Positions 24,370 through 35,789 of a stretch of 64,000 nt of DNA are shown in pieces. The position numbers were made by a program, and so were the translations under genes. Origin of the DNA: Microbulbifer sp. HZ11 (GTDB lineage Bacteria; Pseudomonadota; Gammaproteobacteria; Pseudomonadales; Cellvibrionaceae); the NCBI RefSeq assembly GCF_000708675.1, contig NZ_JELR01000001.1:558001-622000 (forward strand). The letters are read 5' to 3'. The notes beneath the pieces are model-generated. The model was not told the DNA's origin and ran no database searches. It saw only the letters and a list, made by a program, of their open reading frames with translations. The stretch's first letter is position 1; the number at the start of each line of letters is the position of its first letter.

Positions 24370-26739
24370 ATGACGCTATCAGACCGGTCGTTCATGGCCA
24401 AAAAAAACCTGCTGGCTACCACTATCGGCGCAATGATTTTCACTGTTAGCAGTGGCGCCACGGCAGCCGAGATCGAAGAAGTAACCGTCACCGCGCAAAT
24501 GCGCGCCGAATCGCTGAAAGACGTCCCAATGTCGGTCAGCGCTTTTACCGGCGATACCATCAAGAGTGCGAACCTCAGTGACTTTAAAGATCTATTTGCC
24601 ATAACACCGGGAATCTCTGGTGAAACTACGGATGGCTTTTTCGACTCTGTTTCCGTTCGCGGTGTGAACAATAACGGCTTTGGCTCGGGTAGTGATCCGG
24701 CCCTGGGGATATTTCTGGAAGGCGTTTACCAAAGTCGCTCCGGTGCGGCGCCCACCATGTACGATCTCGAACGGGTCGAGGTGGTGAAGGGGCCACAGGG
24801 TACGCTGTTTGGTCGGAATACGGCTTCTGGCGCTATTTCCATGACGACGCAAAAGCCCGGAGAGGCCTTTGCAGGGGAGGTGTCAGTCAGCGCCGGTCAA
24901 TATGGCCGCCTGGACTTCGAAGGCGCCCTGGACATGCCGGTCAGCGAAGATTTTGCTGTGCGTATTGCCGGAGTTCATCAGGAAGAAGAAGGGCATGTGA
25001 AAAACCTGTCCGGTGGCCGCAAGCTAGGCGCCAGTGAAGTGGATGCCATGCGCTTTACTGCGGTGTACGACGGAATCGAGAACACCACCGTAACCTTTCT
25101 TGGTCAGTATGAAGATCGAATCAGTGACGGCACTATCTACCGGGCACTGGGTACCGACAGCGACTTCGATGAAGTCTACAACGACCAGCAAGGCGTAGAC
25201 CAATCGGAAATCGGTGATGCAATCCTCACCATTGAGCACCAGATGGACGCTCTCACGTTTACCTCCATCACTGGCTACAAAACACATAATTACACTTATA
25301 TCGAAGACTTTGACGGTACTGCGGATACCATCGACACCTTCGTGCGCGATCAGACTGGAGATTTTTTCAGTCAGGAATTTCGTCTGACCTCGGATAACAA
25401 CGGTCCGTTTAATTGGGTCTTGGGTGCGAGCTATTACCAGGAAGACCTGGATGCCTACTTCGCCGGCGTCGATGCAGAGGACTTTATCTGCGCTGGTGCC
25501 ATGGAAGTGGATTACGAGCTGGATGTAGACTCCTCCATGACCTGTGCGGAGCTGGCGCTGGCTTACCCAGAAGAAATGGATGATGCATTCTGGACCGGTG
25601 GTGACCCCTGGGAATACGCACCGACAGCGGGCATGGTCATTCCCGGTGGTGTCTCCGTGGGCGATGGCATGTCCATCGAGGAGTCCTATACCCGCGGCGA
25701 GTACAGCGGGTGGGGGGTGTTCGCGAACACCACCTTTGATCTGAGCGATGTCACGAGCCTTGGGTTGGGCGTTCGATACACCCAGGACCGCAAAATATAT
25801 ACCGTGGATTCTCCGTGGCCAGACACCTGGACCGGCGGCTGGAACTATCAGGCCATGTTCACCGACGGACCAATCACTGGCGACGATACCTGGAGCAACG
25901 TATCCGGCCGTGCCACCCTGAACCACGACTTCTCGGATAACATCACCGCTTATGCGAGCGTTGCTACCGGTTATAAATCCGGTGGCTTTGACTACCTGAC
26001 CTATCGGGTCACAGACCCGGCGTTTGCACAAGACGAAGACGCCTGGCTGGAGGAATATGAGTGGACTGTCGATAGCAGCAATGCAGAGCCCAACAGTTTC
26101 GATGAAGAGCAGGTACTTTCCTATGAGTTGGGCGTGAAGGCGCGCTTGCTGGACAATCGCCTGCACCTGAATGCGGCTGCATTTCAGTACACCTACGAAG
26201 ACCTGCAGCAGGCCTTCTTTATCGGCGCGGCTGCTGTGACCCGCAACGTCGGTGAGAGTGAGGGGCAAGGGCTGGAAGTCGACGCGCGCTGGCTGATTAC
26301 CGATAACCTCGATCTCTATATGGGTGTTGCCTGGATGAACACCGATTTCACTGGCGCACCAGAAGAGCTGTGCGAAGATTGTGATGGTAATCAGATGGCC
26401 TTTGCGCCTGAATTTTCCTCGGCTACCGCACTGACCTATACCACGGATCTGGGCTTTGGTTCCCTGGCGCTGACCGGTGAATACAACTTCACTGGCGAAC
26501 AGTTTGCCGACCTGGCAAATACCGAGGAAGTAAAACTCGACAGCCGTGGCGTGGTTAATCTTCGCGCTTCCATTACCGCGCCGAGCGAGAATCTCACTGC
26601 CGGTATCTACGTGGAAAACCTGACCGGGGAGGAGTACTACCACTGGGGCTATGCGGCGGCAGATTACAACCTGCCCGCCACCCAGACCGACCCTTCTCGC
26701 GGTCGAGTGGCTGGCGTCAGTGTAGATTACCGGTTCTGA
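24370..26739 (+). CDS. TonB-dependent outer-membrane receptor
   Basis: A 789-residue receptor: signal peptide (ATTIGAMIFTVSSGATAA), a TonB-box-like IEEVTVTAQ segment, a plug domain (about residues 45-160, including DLERVEVVKGPQGTLFGRN) and a 22-strand barrel ending in the aromatic VSVDYRF. The plug family resembles receptors of the FyuA/FecA-like group in marine bacteria. Loops are acidic and Cys-containing (CAGAMEVDY, CEDCDGN). ATG at 24370 follows GGGGAG; 24394 is an alternative. It lies between puuB and a tetR gene and shares the 17-bp motif, so a nitrogen compound or polyamine-containing ligand is possible; that is inference. Confidence 0.92.
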   Translation: MTLSDRSFMAKKNLLATTIGAMIFTVSSGATAAEIEEVTVTAQMRAESLKDVPMSVSAFTGDTIKSANLSDFKDLFAITPGISGETTDGFFDSVSVRGVNNNGFGSGSDPALGIFLEGVYQSRSGAAPTMYDLERVEVVKGPQGTLFGRNTASGAISMTTQKPGEAFAGEVSVSAGQYGRLDFEGALDMPVSEDFAVRIAGVHQEEEGHVKNLSGGRKLGASEVDAMRFTAVYDGIENTTVTFLGQYEDRISDGTIYRALGTDSDFDEVYNDQQGVDQSEIGDAILTIEHQMDALTFTSITGYKTHNYTYIEDFDGTADTIDTFVRDQTGDFFSQEFRLTSDNNGPFNWVLGASYYQEDLDAYFAGVDAEDFICAGAMEVDYELDVDSSMTCAELALAYPEEMDDAFWTGGDPWEYAPTAGMVIPGGVSVGDGMSIEESYTRGEYSGWGVFANTTFDLSDVTSLGLGVRYTQDRKIYTVDSPWPDTWTGGWNYQAMFTDGPITGDDTWSNVSGRATLNHDFSDNITAYASVATGYKSGGFDYLTYRVTDPAFAQDEDAWLEEYEWTVDSSNAEPNSFDEEQVLSYELGVKARLLDNRLHLNAAAFQYTYEDLQQAFFIGAAAVTRNVGESEGQGLEVDARWLITDNLDLYMGVAWMNTDFTGAPEELCEDCDGNQMAFAPEFSSATALTYTTDLGFGSLALTGEYNFTGEQFADLANTEEVKLDSRGVVNLRASITAPSENLTAGIYVENLTGEEYYHWGYAAADYNLPATQTDPSRGRVAGVSVDYRF

Positions 26740-26770
26740 TACCAAAACTCATCTCACAGGATGGGCGAAA

Positions 26771-26796
26771 GGTCGGCAGCGATGCCGGCCTTTTTT
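26771..26796 (+). terminator. Rho-independent terminator of the TonB receptor gene
   Basis: Stem GGTCGGCA / TGCCGGCC with a GCGA loop, followed by six T, 32 bases after the stop codon. Confidence 0.9.
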
Positions 26797-26853
26797 AGTG
26801 AGCCACTGCCCCAATTGTGTTAAAAAGGACTGTCACAAGTAGGGAATTCGGAA

Positions 26854-27534
26854 GTGTCGAGCGCAGAACAGAATCGCCGCAGAAACCAGTTGTCGCCACG
26901 AAGAGAGCCGGTACAGGCCCGGGCCCGCGAGCGTGCCCGTCAGATCCTGGATACCACTGGCCAGCTTCTAGAGCGGGTGGGTCTGAATGATCTCACTACC
27001 ATCCTGATCGCCAAAGAGCTCGGTGTCTCGGTTGGGTCGGTCTATCACTATTTCCCCAACAAACATGCCATTCTGTATGCCATGGGCGAGCAGTGGCTGG
27101 CGAGCCTTACCGAGCGCCTGAACGAGCTTGCGGCCAGTGATCTGGAGCAGCTCAGCCTGCGGGAATTTCTCGATGACCTGCTTACACGCTGGGTATCTGT
27201 CTACCGCGAGCAGCGGGGCCTGCTTCCTCTCGTTCAGGCGATGTGGGGGGTACCGGAACTGCACGAGTTGGACGAGCGCCACGATGAGCTTGTCATCAAC
27301 CATCTGATGGATATGTTCCGCCGCCTGGGCTTTACCTGCCCTGCCAATGAAACCAATCGCCTGGCGCGCGCCACCCTGGAGACCTGCCACGCCATGTTAC
27401 TGGTGGTGGTCAATCAGGTTGGTGTGCGCTCTGAACGGACGCGGGAAGATCTGCTCAATATGCTGATGGTGCTGCTTGAGCCGCATCGCAATGATGAATT
27501 CCCCTCTGGTCTGGACGATGTAGAAGCACCTTGA
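26854..27534 (+). CDS. TetR-family transcription regulator
   Basis: A 226-residue regulator with an N-terminal TetR helix-turn-helix (about residues 24-75: ILDTTGQLLERVG, IAKELGVSVGSVYHYFPNKHA) and a helical ligand-binding C-terminal domain. It starts with GTG at 26854. Its stop is 9 bases from the start of the 5'-nucleotidase gene, so the two are likely co-transcribed. It is the only local regulator near puuA, puuB and the receptor, and is therefore the best candidate to bind the 17-bp motif, although no copy of that motif precedes tetR itself. Confidence 0.9.
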   Translation: MSSAEQNRRRNQLSPRREPVQARARERARQILDTTGQLLERVGLNDLTTILIAKELGVSVGSVYHYFPNKHAILYAMGEQWLASLTERLNELAASDLEQLSLREFLDDLLTRWVSVYREQRGLLPLVQAMWGVPELHELDERHDELVINHLMDMFRRLGFTCPANETNRLARATLETCHAMLLVVVNQVGVRSERTREDLLNMLMVLLEPHRNDEFPSGLDDVEAP

Positions 27535-27543
27535 GGTGGCTTT

Positions 27544-28449
27544 GTGAATAGTACGAAACCCAACAAGCTGATCATTGCCATTTCCTCGCGGGCGTTATTT
27601 GACCTGCGGGAAAGTCACCAGATATTTGAAGAGCAGGGCGTCGATGCGTTTTCTGCGTATCAGATTGAGCGTGAAAATGACATTCTGCCCAAGGGCGAAG
27701 CCTTTTCCCTGGTGGAAAAGTTTTTGCAGATCAATGAACGGCTTTCCGGTGAACCCCGCGTCGAGGTGATTCTATTATCACGCAACAGCGCTGATACCGG
27801 CCTTCGGGTCTTCAACTCTATCGAACATTACGGCCTGAGCATCAGTCGCGCGGCCTTTTGTAATGGTGGCAGCCCCTATCGGTATATTGCTCCCTTTGGG
27901 TGTCATCTGTTCCTCTCCACCGACGGTGAGGATGTGCGGCGGGCGCTGGAGCAGGGGATTGCCGCGGCGACACTGATCCCGGGTGGTGCCCGACAGCGGG
28001 GCGATGAAGTACTGCGTTTTGCATTTGATGGTGATGCCGTCCTGTTTTCCGACGAGGCGGAGCAGATTTTCAAGCGCGATGGCTTGGCCGCTTTTGCCAA
28101 CGCCGAGCGCGCATCTGCGAAAAAGCCGCTGCAGGGAGGCCCGTTCAAAGGGTTTCTCGAGGCGCTGCAACATCTTCAGGGGGAGTTCTCACCGGAGAAC
28201 TGTCCCATCCGTACCGCTCTGGTCACCGCGCGTTCCGCGCCCGCGCACGAGCGGGTGATTCGCACCCTGCGTGCATGGAATATCCGCATCGATGAATCCA
28301 TGTTTCTCGGCGGACTACCCAAAGGTGAGTTCCTCCGTGCATTCGGGGCAGACGTGTTTTTTGATGATCAGCCGACCCACTGTGCATCCGCCGCCGCCCA
28401 TGTCGCTACCGGGCACGTGCCCCACGGCATAGCCAATCAGGGCAACTAA
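27544..28449 (+). CDS. Cytosolic 5'-nucleotidase (NT5C1-like)
   Basis: A 301-residue protein of the 5'-nucleotidase family that also includes animal cytosolic 5'-nucleotidase I. Signatures are an N-terminal LIIAISSRALFDL, the central LLSRNSADTGLRVFNSIEHY and the acidic loop FDGDAVLFSDEAE, with a HAD-type DDQ (FFDDQPTHC) near the C-terminus. It would remove phosphate from nucleoside monophosphates in the cytoplasm. GTG at 27544 gives a 9-base gap to tetR. Substrate preference is not visible from sequence. Confidence 0.82.
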   Translation: MNSTKPNKLIIAISSRALFDLRESHQIFEEQGVDAFSAYQIERENDILPKGEAFSLVEKFLQINERLSGEPRVEVILLSRNSADTGLRVFNSIEHYGLSISRAAFCNGGSPYRYIAPFGCHLFLSTDGEDVRRALEQGIAAATLIPGGARQRGDEVLRFAFDGDAVLFSDEAEQIFKRDGLAAFANAERASAKKPLQGGPFKGFLEALQHLQGEFSPENCPIRTALVTARSAPAHERVIRTLRAWNIRIDESMFLGGLPKGEFLRAFGADVFFDDQPTHCASAAAHVATGHVPHGIANQGN

Positions 28450-28607
28450 CCGCCTTTGACTAGAATATATTCCCGCCAAATTTCCATAAGCGGCACATAT
28501 CTCACCACTGCGGGTCACTTTTCGTAACTATTTGCTCGCATTTCTGATGTGCATATCACGTTCTGTTGGCCCGCTGTAACTTTCGCTGCTATGCTTTTCC
28601 CGCATAA

Positions 28608-29672
<1,065 letters not shown>

Positions 29673-29748
29673 TTGAAATCTGCCGGCTCCGAGTCGGTTC
29701 TCTAACGCTTCAATCGCCGTAAATCCATTTCACCGCACCTTGCGCTCC

Positions 29749-29770
29749 GCACCGCCATTTATGGCGGTGC
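29749..29770. terminator. Perfect 10-bp hairpin between convergent cysB and the thioredoxin-like gene
   Basis: GCACCGCCAT-TT-ATGGCGGTGC is a perfect palindrome around two T. It has no T-run on either side, so if it terminates transcription it is not a classical intrinsic terminator. Confidence 0.5.
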
Positions 29771-29891
29771 CAAAACGGTATTTGGGAGATCGCAGTTGCC
29801 TTGCAGGGTGCGGGCGCAGTCCGAATCAACCTCGGGCAAACCGGCACCCATCATTTCCGCCCCGGCTTTGCGCGTTATCGCGCTGAATACA

Positions 29892-30167
29892 TTACAGGTT
29901 CTTGAGTACTTCCTTGGCAAATTTGAAATACACGGTATAAACCTCCGGTTCTCTGCCTTCTTCCTCTACGACAAAAAATGGCGCGCGCTGGACGTTCAGG
30001 CGTTGTGCCAGCTGCATACCTGGACTCTCCGGGTCGCGCTCGTCGGCAATCAACGTCTCATCCAGATATTTTTCCTGATCGTTTTCCTTCAGCTTTTCCT
30101 CCACGTCTCGGCATTTACCACAAGGGGAGCCGTCAGCGAGGATTTTCTTTACCAGGGTAATTCGCAT
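29892..30167 (-). CDS. Small thioredoxin-fold protein with CGKC motif
   Basis: A 91-residue protein that opens with a beta strand (MRITLVKKIL) and a redox-type SPCGKCRDVEEKL motif at residues 15-27, followed by a thioredoxin/glutaredoxin-like pattern with a cis-Pro-like RAPFFVVEEEG. It is probably a cytoplasmic thiol-disulfide or metal-handling protein; the substrate is unknown. Start ATG at 30167. It is convergent with cysB and upstream of nothing obvious on the same strand. Confidence 0.75.
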   Translation of the reverse strand: MRITLVKKILADGSPCGKCRDVEEKLKENDQEKYLDETLIADERDPESPGMQLAQRLNVQRAPFFVVEEEGREPEVYTVYFKFAKEVLKNL

Positions 30168-30338
30168 TGCACATAACCTTATACTGTAAGCCGGATCCGG
30201 ACTGGCAGTCTTGGGCCGGACCGAGTCGCTTTTATGGTATTACCAGTGAATGGCGCGGAATCTAGCAAGGAAACAGGTATCAGGGAAATACCGAAGGGCG
30301 ATAGCGATATAACTGCGATTTCACCTTAAGCAAGAAAG

Positions 30339-31685
30339 TCAATGAAATCGCGATTCGAGTGTTTCAAGCAGGATGCGCACCTTATCCAGGCACTCCTGGT
30401 GTTCCGCTTCGGGAATGGAGTCCGCCACAATGCCACCGCCTGCCGCGCAGCTTATTTCACCATTGCTGGCGGTGAGGGTGCGAATGGCAATATTGGTATC
30501 GGCTCGGCCGCAGCTGCTCAGATAACCGATACTCCCGCAATACACCCCGCGCGGGCTCAATTCAAGTTCACGAATGATTTCCATGGCGCGGCGCTTGGGG
30601 GCACCGGTAATTGAACCACCGGGAAAGCATGCGTGGATTACGTCTGCGAACTCCAGTGTGTCGGGAACCTGACCGGTAATGGTGCTTACCAGGTGATGCA
30701 CATTCGCAAAACTCTGTAGTTCAAACAGGTTAGGGACACGCACGCTGCCACGCTGGCAGACTTTCCCGAAATCATTGCGCAGTAAGTCCACGATCATCAG
30801 GTTTTCCGCCCGATCCTTTACACTTTCCTGCAAGCGTCTAGCGAATGCCGCGTCTTCTACCGCATCAATGGCCCGAGGAAGGGTGCCCTTGATCGGTTCG
30901 GTTTGTAGGAAGCGTCCATCCTGCAGGATAAATCGCTCCGGTGATAGGCTGAGGATCGCCCCTCCGGGGACCGTCAGAAATGCGGAAAACGGCCCAGCAG
31001 CGACTTCCCGTAATGCCATATATGCGGTTAGTGGGTTCCCTTCGAATTCTGCGAGAAACCGCTGGGTAAAGTTGGCCTGGTAAATGTCGCCGGCCTGTAT
31101 GTATTCCAGAATACGGGCAATGCGTCTGGCATATTCCTTTGCGGTGAACTCATGCTGAAACCGGCTTGTCAGATGAAACGAGTCGTTGTGTGCTGCCGGT
31201 GCATCCCAAGCGACTGTTTCAAAGCGTTGGCGCAGATCCCGTTTCTGGCTATCGGTACAGGCCGGGTGGAACACCAGATGCGCACTGCCCAGTTGATGGT
31301 CGGCGATCACTGCCCAGCTGTACAGGCCGAAGAAGCCGGCGGGTAGCGGTGAGGGACGCTCATCTGCGGACAGGAAGTTCCCCCTGGCTCCTAGCTCGTA
31401 TCCGGCGTAGCCGATAGCACCACCGCAGAAGGGTATCTGCTGGTCAGCCTCCTGTGGCGCCAGCTCGCACACAAGGTCATCAAGATCCGCGAATGGTGCT
31501 GAATCACTGGAGGAAAGTGTCAGGGTAGCGATTGGATCTGCGCTTATGATGTCGAAACGCCCCCCGCGCGCGGTCGCGAGGCCGGAATCCAGCCAGACCG
31601 GGTATGGGAGGTCGGCCAGCACGGCTAGTGCCGCGCCGATATTGCGGGAATAGGGCAGGGAAATGATCTGCAAAACGTCAACCAA
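30339..31685 (-). CDS. pabB: Aminodeoxychorismate synthase component I
   Basis: A 448-residue chorismate-using enzyme. It converts chorismate to 4-amino-4-deoxychorismate with ammonia from PabA, in folate synthesis. The TrpE/PabB core is in the C-terminal half: DIYQANFTQRF, the lysine-bearing EPIKGTLPRA that marks PabB over TrpE, ENLMIVDLLRND, and GSITGAPKRRAMEIIRELE. The C-terminus ECLDKVRILLETL is standard. It lies alone on the minus strand, 160 bases from ppsR. Confidence 0.93.
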   Translation of the reverse strand: MVDVLQIISLPYSRNIGAALAVLADLPYPVWLDSGLATARGGRFDIISADPIATLTLSSSDSAPFADLDDLVCELAPQEADQQIPFCGGAIGYAGYELGARGNFLSADERPSPLPAGFFGLYSWAVIADHQLGSAHLVFHPACTDSQKRDLRQRFETVAWDAPAAHNDSFHLTSRFQHEFTAKEYARRIARILEYIQAGDIYQANFTQRFLAEFEGNPLTAYMALREVAAGPFSAFLTVPGGAILSLSPERFILQDGRFLQTEPIKGTLPRAIDAVEDAAFARRLQESVKDRAENLMIVDLLRNDFGKVCQRGSVRVPNLFELQSFANVHHLVSTITGQVPDTLEFADVIHACFPGGSITGAPKRRAMEIIRELELSPRGVYCGSIGYLSSCGRADTNIAIRTLTASNGEISCAAGGGIVADSIPEAEHQECLDKVRILLETLESRFH

Positions 31686-31845
31686 ACTTCACGCGGAATG
31701 AACACCCCGGACGCAAGGATCTGTCCGGGGCGGCCCCTTGGGTGGCGCTACTTTACTCCAATTTGCCTGTTTAGCCCAACGAACGGGAATGGCAGCGGTC
31801 AAGCGGGTGCGCAATCGGAGTATTTTTTGTCGCCATTGACAAAAG

Positions 31846-32715
31846 TTAGCTGATTCTGCGCTCAATTCCTGCCTGAGACATCAGGCGTGTGGCGAGCTCC
31901 TCGACGGAGAGCTCGGTGGCGTCCAAGAAAGGGATCTGTGCTCGGCGCAGCATCTGTTCAACCTGACGCACCTCAAACTCACACTGTTCCGGTGAGGCAT
32001 AGCGGCTATTCGCACGTCGCTCCTGACGAATGCTCATCAGGCGCCGGGGGTCAATTGTGAGGCCGAACAATTTGTGCTGAAAGGGGCGCAGGATTTTTGG
32101 TAGGGATGTACTGTCCATGTCTTCTTCTGTGATGGGGTAGTTGGCTGCGCGCAGGCCGAATTGCAGGGCCAGATAGAGACAAGTTGGTGTTTTACCCGAG
32201 CGTGATACCCCGACAAGAATAATATCGGCACTTTCGAATTCGCGGGTGCGACGGCCATCGTCATTGTCCATGGCATAGTGCACGGCATCGATACGGGCCG
32301 TATAGCGGCTGTTGTCTGCTATACCGTGTGAAACCCCGACGGATCGATTGGGCGCGGACCCAAACAGATTCGCCAGAGGTGCGAGATAGCTTTCAAAAAC
32401 ATCCAGCATCAGCGCCGAGCTCTGGTGCAGTTGCCCGCGGATATGATCCGAAACAATACTGGTGATGATAATGGGTTGTAGCCCGGACTCTTCGGCGGCC
32501 TGTTCGATTCTTTGCAGTACCTGTTTGACCCGGGCTTCAGAATCTACGTAGGGGACAGTCACCTGTTCCACCTGGTGGTCGGGAAATTGCGCCAATAGGC
32601 TGTGCCCGATTCCCTCTACCGTGAGGCCCGTCCCATCGGAAATAAAAAAGGCAGTGCGCTTTGGCGGGTGGGTATCAAATGTGGAGCAGGTACCGAAACG
32701 GGTAGGTTGATTCAT
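31846..32715 (-). CDS. ppsR: PpsR, PEP synthase regulatory kinase/pyrophosphorylase
   Basis: A 289-residue DUF299 protein with the P-loop GVSRSGKTPTCLYLA near residue 170 and the N-terminal FFISDGTGLTVEGIGHSLL. It switches PEP synthase off by ADP-dependent phosphorylation of a threonine next to the catalytic histidine, and on by pyrophosphorolysis. ATG at 32715 (MNQPTRFG) is preferred over the upstream start at 32778. It diverges from its substrate gene ppsA, the usual arrangement in gammaproteobacteria. Confidence 0.95.
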   Translation of the reverse strand: MNQPTRFGTCSTFDTHPPKRTAFFISDGTGLTVEGIGHSLLAQFPDHQVEQVTVPYVDSEARVKQVLQRIEQAAEESGLQPIIITSIVSDHIRGQLHQSSALMLDVFESYLAPLANLFGSAPNRSVGVSHGIADNSRYTARIDAVHYAMDNDDGRRTREFESADIILVGVSRSGKTPTCLYLALQFGLRAANYPITEEDMDSTSLPKILRPFQHKLFGLTIDPRRLMSIRQERRANSRYASPEQCEFEVRQVEQMLRRAQIPFLDATELSVEELATRLMSQAGIERRIS

Positions 32716-32952
32716 GGGCAGGTCGCTTGATGGTTGTATAGAGAGTAATCGTGAAATCGCCAAGTTCAACAATACCAAAAAACTCGTAGGGTGATTTACG
32801 AATCCAAGACAAAGCGGTTGAAGTTACCAAAGACTCAATGTTCGCGAATCGTCTGGGGGCGGTCATCCAGAAAGTGCGTTTGTAGAAAAATTACAACAGA
32901 AAAGCGACCATTTCACCGACGTTTGCGGGGTATTATTTACAAAACCCTTCCT

Positions 32953-32958
32953 TATAAT
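32953..32958 (+). promoter_or_regulatory. Probable -10 element of the ppsA promoter
   Basis: A TATAAT hexamer lies 35 bases before the ppsA start codon. No consensus -35 is seen at 16-18 bases, so activation may be needed. Confidence 0.45.
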
Positions 32959-32993
32959 CTGCCGCCAATACAGAAGTTGCAGAGGGCAATCCA

Positions 32994-35372
32994 TTGACCA
33001 CTTACACTATCGAGTTCGCGAAGCTGGGCATGGCGGACGTCGACAAGGTCGGCGGTAAGAACGCATCCCTGGGTGAGATGATTTCCTCCCTGTCAGGTGC
33101 CGGCGTCAGCGTACCGGGCGGGTTTGCCACTACTGCCGAAGCTTTTCGTGAATTCCTGTCCTCTGCAGGACTGGATACCCGCATCGCCGAGCGCTTGCAG
33201 GAACTGGATGTCGACGATGTAACCGCACTGGCTGCCGCCGGTGAAGAAATTCGTCAGTGGCTGCTGGACACGCCATTTCCGGCGGGGCTGGAGAAAGAGA
33301 TACGCGCAGGGTATGAGGCCCTGGGGGGCGGTGAGACCGCCGTTGCCGTACGCTCTTCCGCCACCGCGGAAGATCTGCCGGATGCTTCCTTTGCTGGACA
33401 GCAGGAAACTTTCCTGAATATTCGCGGGATCGACGCGGTTCTCCAGGCCGTTCGGGAAGTTTTTGCATCCCTGTACAACGATCGCGCTATTGCCTATCGC
33501 GTACACACGGGATACGCGGATGTAGGTGTTTACCTGTCGGCTGGCATCCAACATATGGTTCGCAGTGAAACAGGCGCCTCTGGGGTCATGTTTACACTGG
33601 ATACCGAGAGCGGCTTCCGCGACGTGATTTTTGTAACCGCCGCGTACGGTCTCGGAGAGACCGTAGTGCAGGGTGCGGTGAACCCTGACGAGTTTTATCT
33701 GTACAAGCCTGCGCTCGAGGCCAAACGCCCTGCAATACTGCGCCGTAATCGCGGCAGTAAAGCCATCAAAATGATATACGACGCGAGTGGCGAATGCGGC
33801 CGCTCGGTCAAAACCGTACAGGTACCGGAAGTGGATCGCCTGCGTTTTGCCCTGACCGATGAGGAGCTCACCGAGCTAGCCAATCAGGCGCGCAAGATCG
33901 AGGCGCACTACCAGCGCCCGATGGATATCGAATGGGCGAAAGATGGCGATTCCGGCAAGCTGTTTATCGTGCAGGCACGCCCGGAAACCGTACGCTCGCG
34001 AGATACCGGTACCAGTATCGAGCGCTATAAGCTGCAGGAGCGTGGCGACATCCTTTGCGAGGGCCGTGCCATTGGCCAGCGTATCGGAGCCGGCCCTGTG
34101 CGCGTACTCGACTCGGTAGAGGACATGGCCAAGATGCAGGACGGCGACGTCCTGGTAACCGATATGACTGACCCGGATTGGGAGCCAGTACTGAAAAAGG
34201 CCAGTGCGATCGTTACCAACCGCGGCGGCCGCACCTGTCACGCGGCGATTATCGCCCGGGAACTCGGTATTCCCGCGGTCGTTGGCTGTGGTGACGCCAC
34301 CGAGAAACTGTCGACCGGGACCCCGGTCACCGTAACTTGTGCAGAAGGTGATACCGGCTTCGTAATGTCCGGTCAGCTGGATTTCGAGCGTTCCCTCACC
34401 GAAGTGACCGATATGCCCGATCTGCCTTTCAAGATTATGCTGAACGTGGGGAATCCGGACCGTGCCTTTGCTTTCAGCAATTTGCCGAATCAGGGTGTCG
34501 GACTGGCGCGTCTGGAATTCATTCTTAACCGTATGATCGGAATTCACCCGAAGGCACTGCTGGAGCTGGACCGGCTGCCACAGGACCTGCAACAGAATAT
34601 CCGCAACCGCATTGGCGGTTACGCCTCGCCGGAAGATTTTATTGTCGAAAAGCTGGTCGAGGGTATTTCCACCTTGGCCGCCGCGTTTGCGCCGAATCGC
34701 ACTATTGTGCGGCTGTCGGACTTCAAGTCCAATGAGTACGCTCACCTGTTGGGCGGCCAGATGTACGAGCCTAGCGAGGAAAACCCGATGCTCGGTTTTC
34801 GCGGTGCTGCGCGCTATCGCTCCAAAGACTTCCGTCACTGCTTTGCCCTGGAATGCAAGGCGCTGAAAAAAGTTCGAGACGAAATGGGACTCACCAATGT
34901 GGAGATCATGGTGCCTTTCGTGCGCACGCCAGATGAAGCCCGCCAGGTTGTGGCGTTATTGGAAGAAAATGGGCTGAAGCGCGGAGAGAATGGCCTCAAG
35001 ATCATCATGATGTGTGAGCTCCCGTCCAATGCCCTGCTGGCAGAAGATTTCCTGCAGTATTTTGATGGATTCTCCATCGGCTCCAACGATCTGACTCAGC
35101 TTACTCTGGGGCTGGATCGGGATTCCGGACTGGTGGCAGAACTGTTCGATGAGCGTGACCCGGCGGTGAAAATGCTCCTGTCTCGTGCGATTCAGGCCTG
35201 TAAAAAAGCTGGAAAGTATGTGGGGATATGCGGGCAGGGTCCCTCGGACCACAAAGATTTCGCTCAGTGGCTGATGGACGAAGGAATTGACAGTGTTTCC
35301 TTGAATCCGGATACCGCAGTGGATACCTGGCTGTATCTCGCCAATCAGCGAAGCGCGGATGAGTCGAAGTAG
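32994..35372 (+). CDS. ppsA: Phosphoenolpyruvate synthase
   Basis: A 792-residue cytoplasmic enzyme that makes PEP from pyruvate and ATP, giving PEP, AMP and phosphate. The N-terminal nucleotide-binding domain begins [20 protein letters not shown] and has [20 protein letters not shown]. The phosphohistidine domain is [20 protein letters not shown] with the His near residue 416. The C-terminal PEP/pyruvate barrel includes [17 protein letters not shown] and [10 protein letters not shown]. The start is TTG at 32994 after AGAGGG; no ATG is available at the N-terminus. It is regulated by the divergent PpsR and is needed for growth on C2 and C3 compounds. Confidence 0.96.
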   Translation: MTTYTIEFAKLGMADVDKVGGKNASLGEMISSLSGAGVSVPGGFATTAEAFREFLSSAGLDTRIAERLQELDVDDVTALAAAGEEIRQWLLDTPFPAGLEKEIRAGYEALGGGETAVAVRSSATAEDLPDASFAGQQETFLNIRGIDAVLQAVREVFASLYNDRAIAYRVHTGYADVGVYLSAGIQHMVRSETGASGVMFTLDTESGFRDVIFVTAAYGLGETVVQGAVNPDEFYLYKPALEAKRPAILRRNRGSKAIKMIYDASGECGRSVKTVQVPEVDRLRFALTDEELTELANQARKIEAHYQRPMDIEWAKDGDSGKLFIVQARPETVRSRDTGTSIERYKLQERGDILCEGRAIGQRIGAGPVRVLDSVEDMAKMQDGDVLVTDMTDPDWEPVLKKASAIVTNRGGRTCHAAIIARELGIPAVVGCGDATEKLSTGTPVTVTCAEGDTGFVMSGQLDFERSLTEVTDMPDLPFKIMLNVGNPDRAFAFSNLPNQGVGLARLEFILNRMIGIHPKALLELDRLPQDLQQNIRNRIGGYASPEDFIVEKLVEGISTLAAAFAPNRTIVRLSDFKSNEYAHLLGGQMYEPSEENPMLGFRGAARYRSKDFRHCFALECKALKKVRDEMGLTNVEIMVPFVRTPDEARQVVALLEENGLKRGENGLKIIMMCELPSNALLAEDFLQYFDGFSIGSNDLTQLTLGLDRDSGLVAELFDERDPAVKMLLSRAIQACKKAGKYVGICGQGPSDHKDFAQWLMDEGIDSVSLNPDTAVDTWLYLANQRSADESK

Positions 35373-35470
35373 GAGGGTTATGCCCCTGACTAACCTTATT
35401 TGCACGCAAAGAATGCGCGCAATGGCGAGATAAGTACTTATCAGACCCGGTTTTCGCGGCCTGAGCACGA

Positions 35471-35500
35471 TAAAGCGACCGAATTGGTCGCTTTTTTTTT
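35471..35500 (+). terminator. Rho-independent terminator of ppsA
   Basis: Stem AAGCGACC / GGTCGCTT with a five-base loop, followed by nine or ten T. The 290 bases from here to the next gene show nothing further; the short frame across 35400-35654 spans the terminator and is not a gene. Confidence 0.92.
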
Positions 35501-35789
35501 GCCTGTAATTAGGAAATATTTCCACGTTGACGCCACATCGGACGAAATGGACTTCGGCGAAACCGACCCCACGGGCTTGTGGCGACGTTTATCGCAGTCT
35601 AAGTGCATTGCCAAATTCCATAAAACCGGCAAAAGCTCTATTAAATCAATCTAAGCACGGCAAGTACGATCAATAAAATCGAACAAGCTTCCGTACAAAG
35701 CAGCGCAGTAATGCGGTGATCTGCGGAGGCTTCGATTGCTGTTATTCACCGAGAAAACCTTCTATTGAAGTACTGACCGAGGTGCCATC

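Noticed and set aside
25024-26745. A 573-codon open frame antisense to the TonB receptor gene
   Set aside because: It is a shadow of the receptor gene, caused by its codon bias. It has no ribosome-binding site and no recognisable domain.
35400-35654. An 84-codon frame after ppsA
   Set aside because: It runs through the ppsA terminator hairpin and its T-run.
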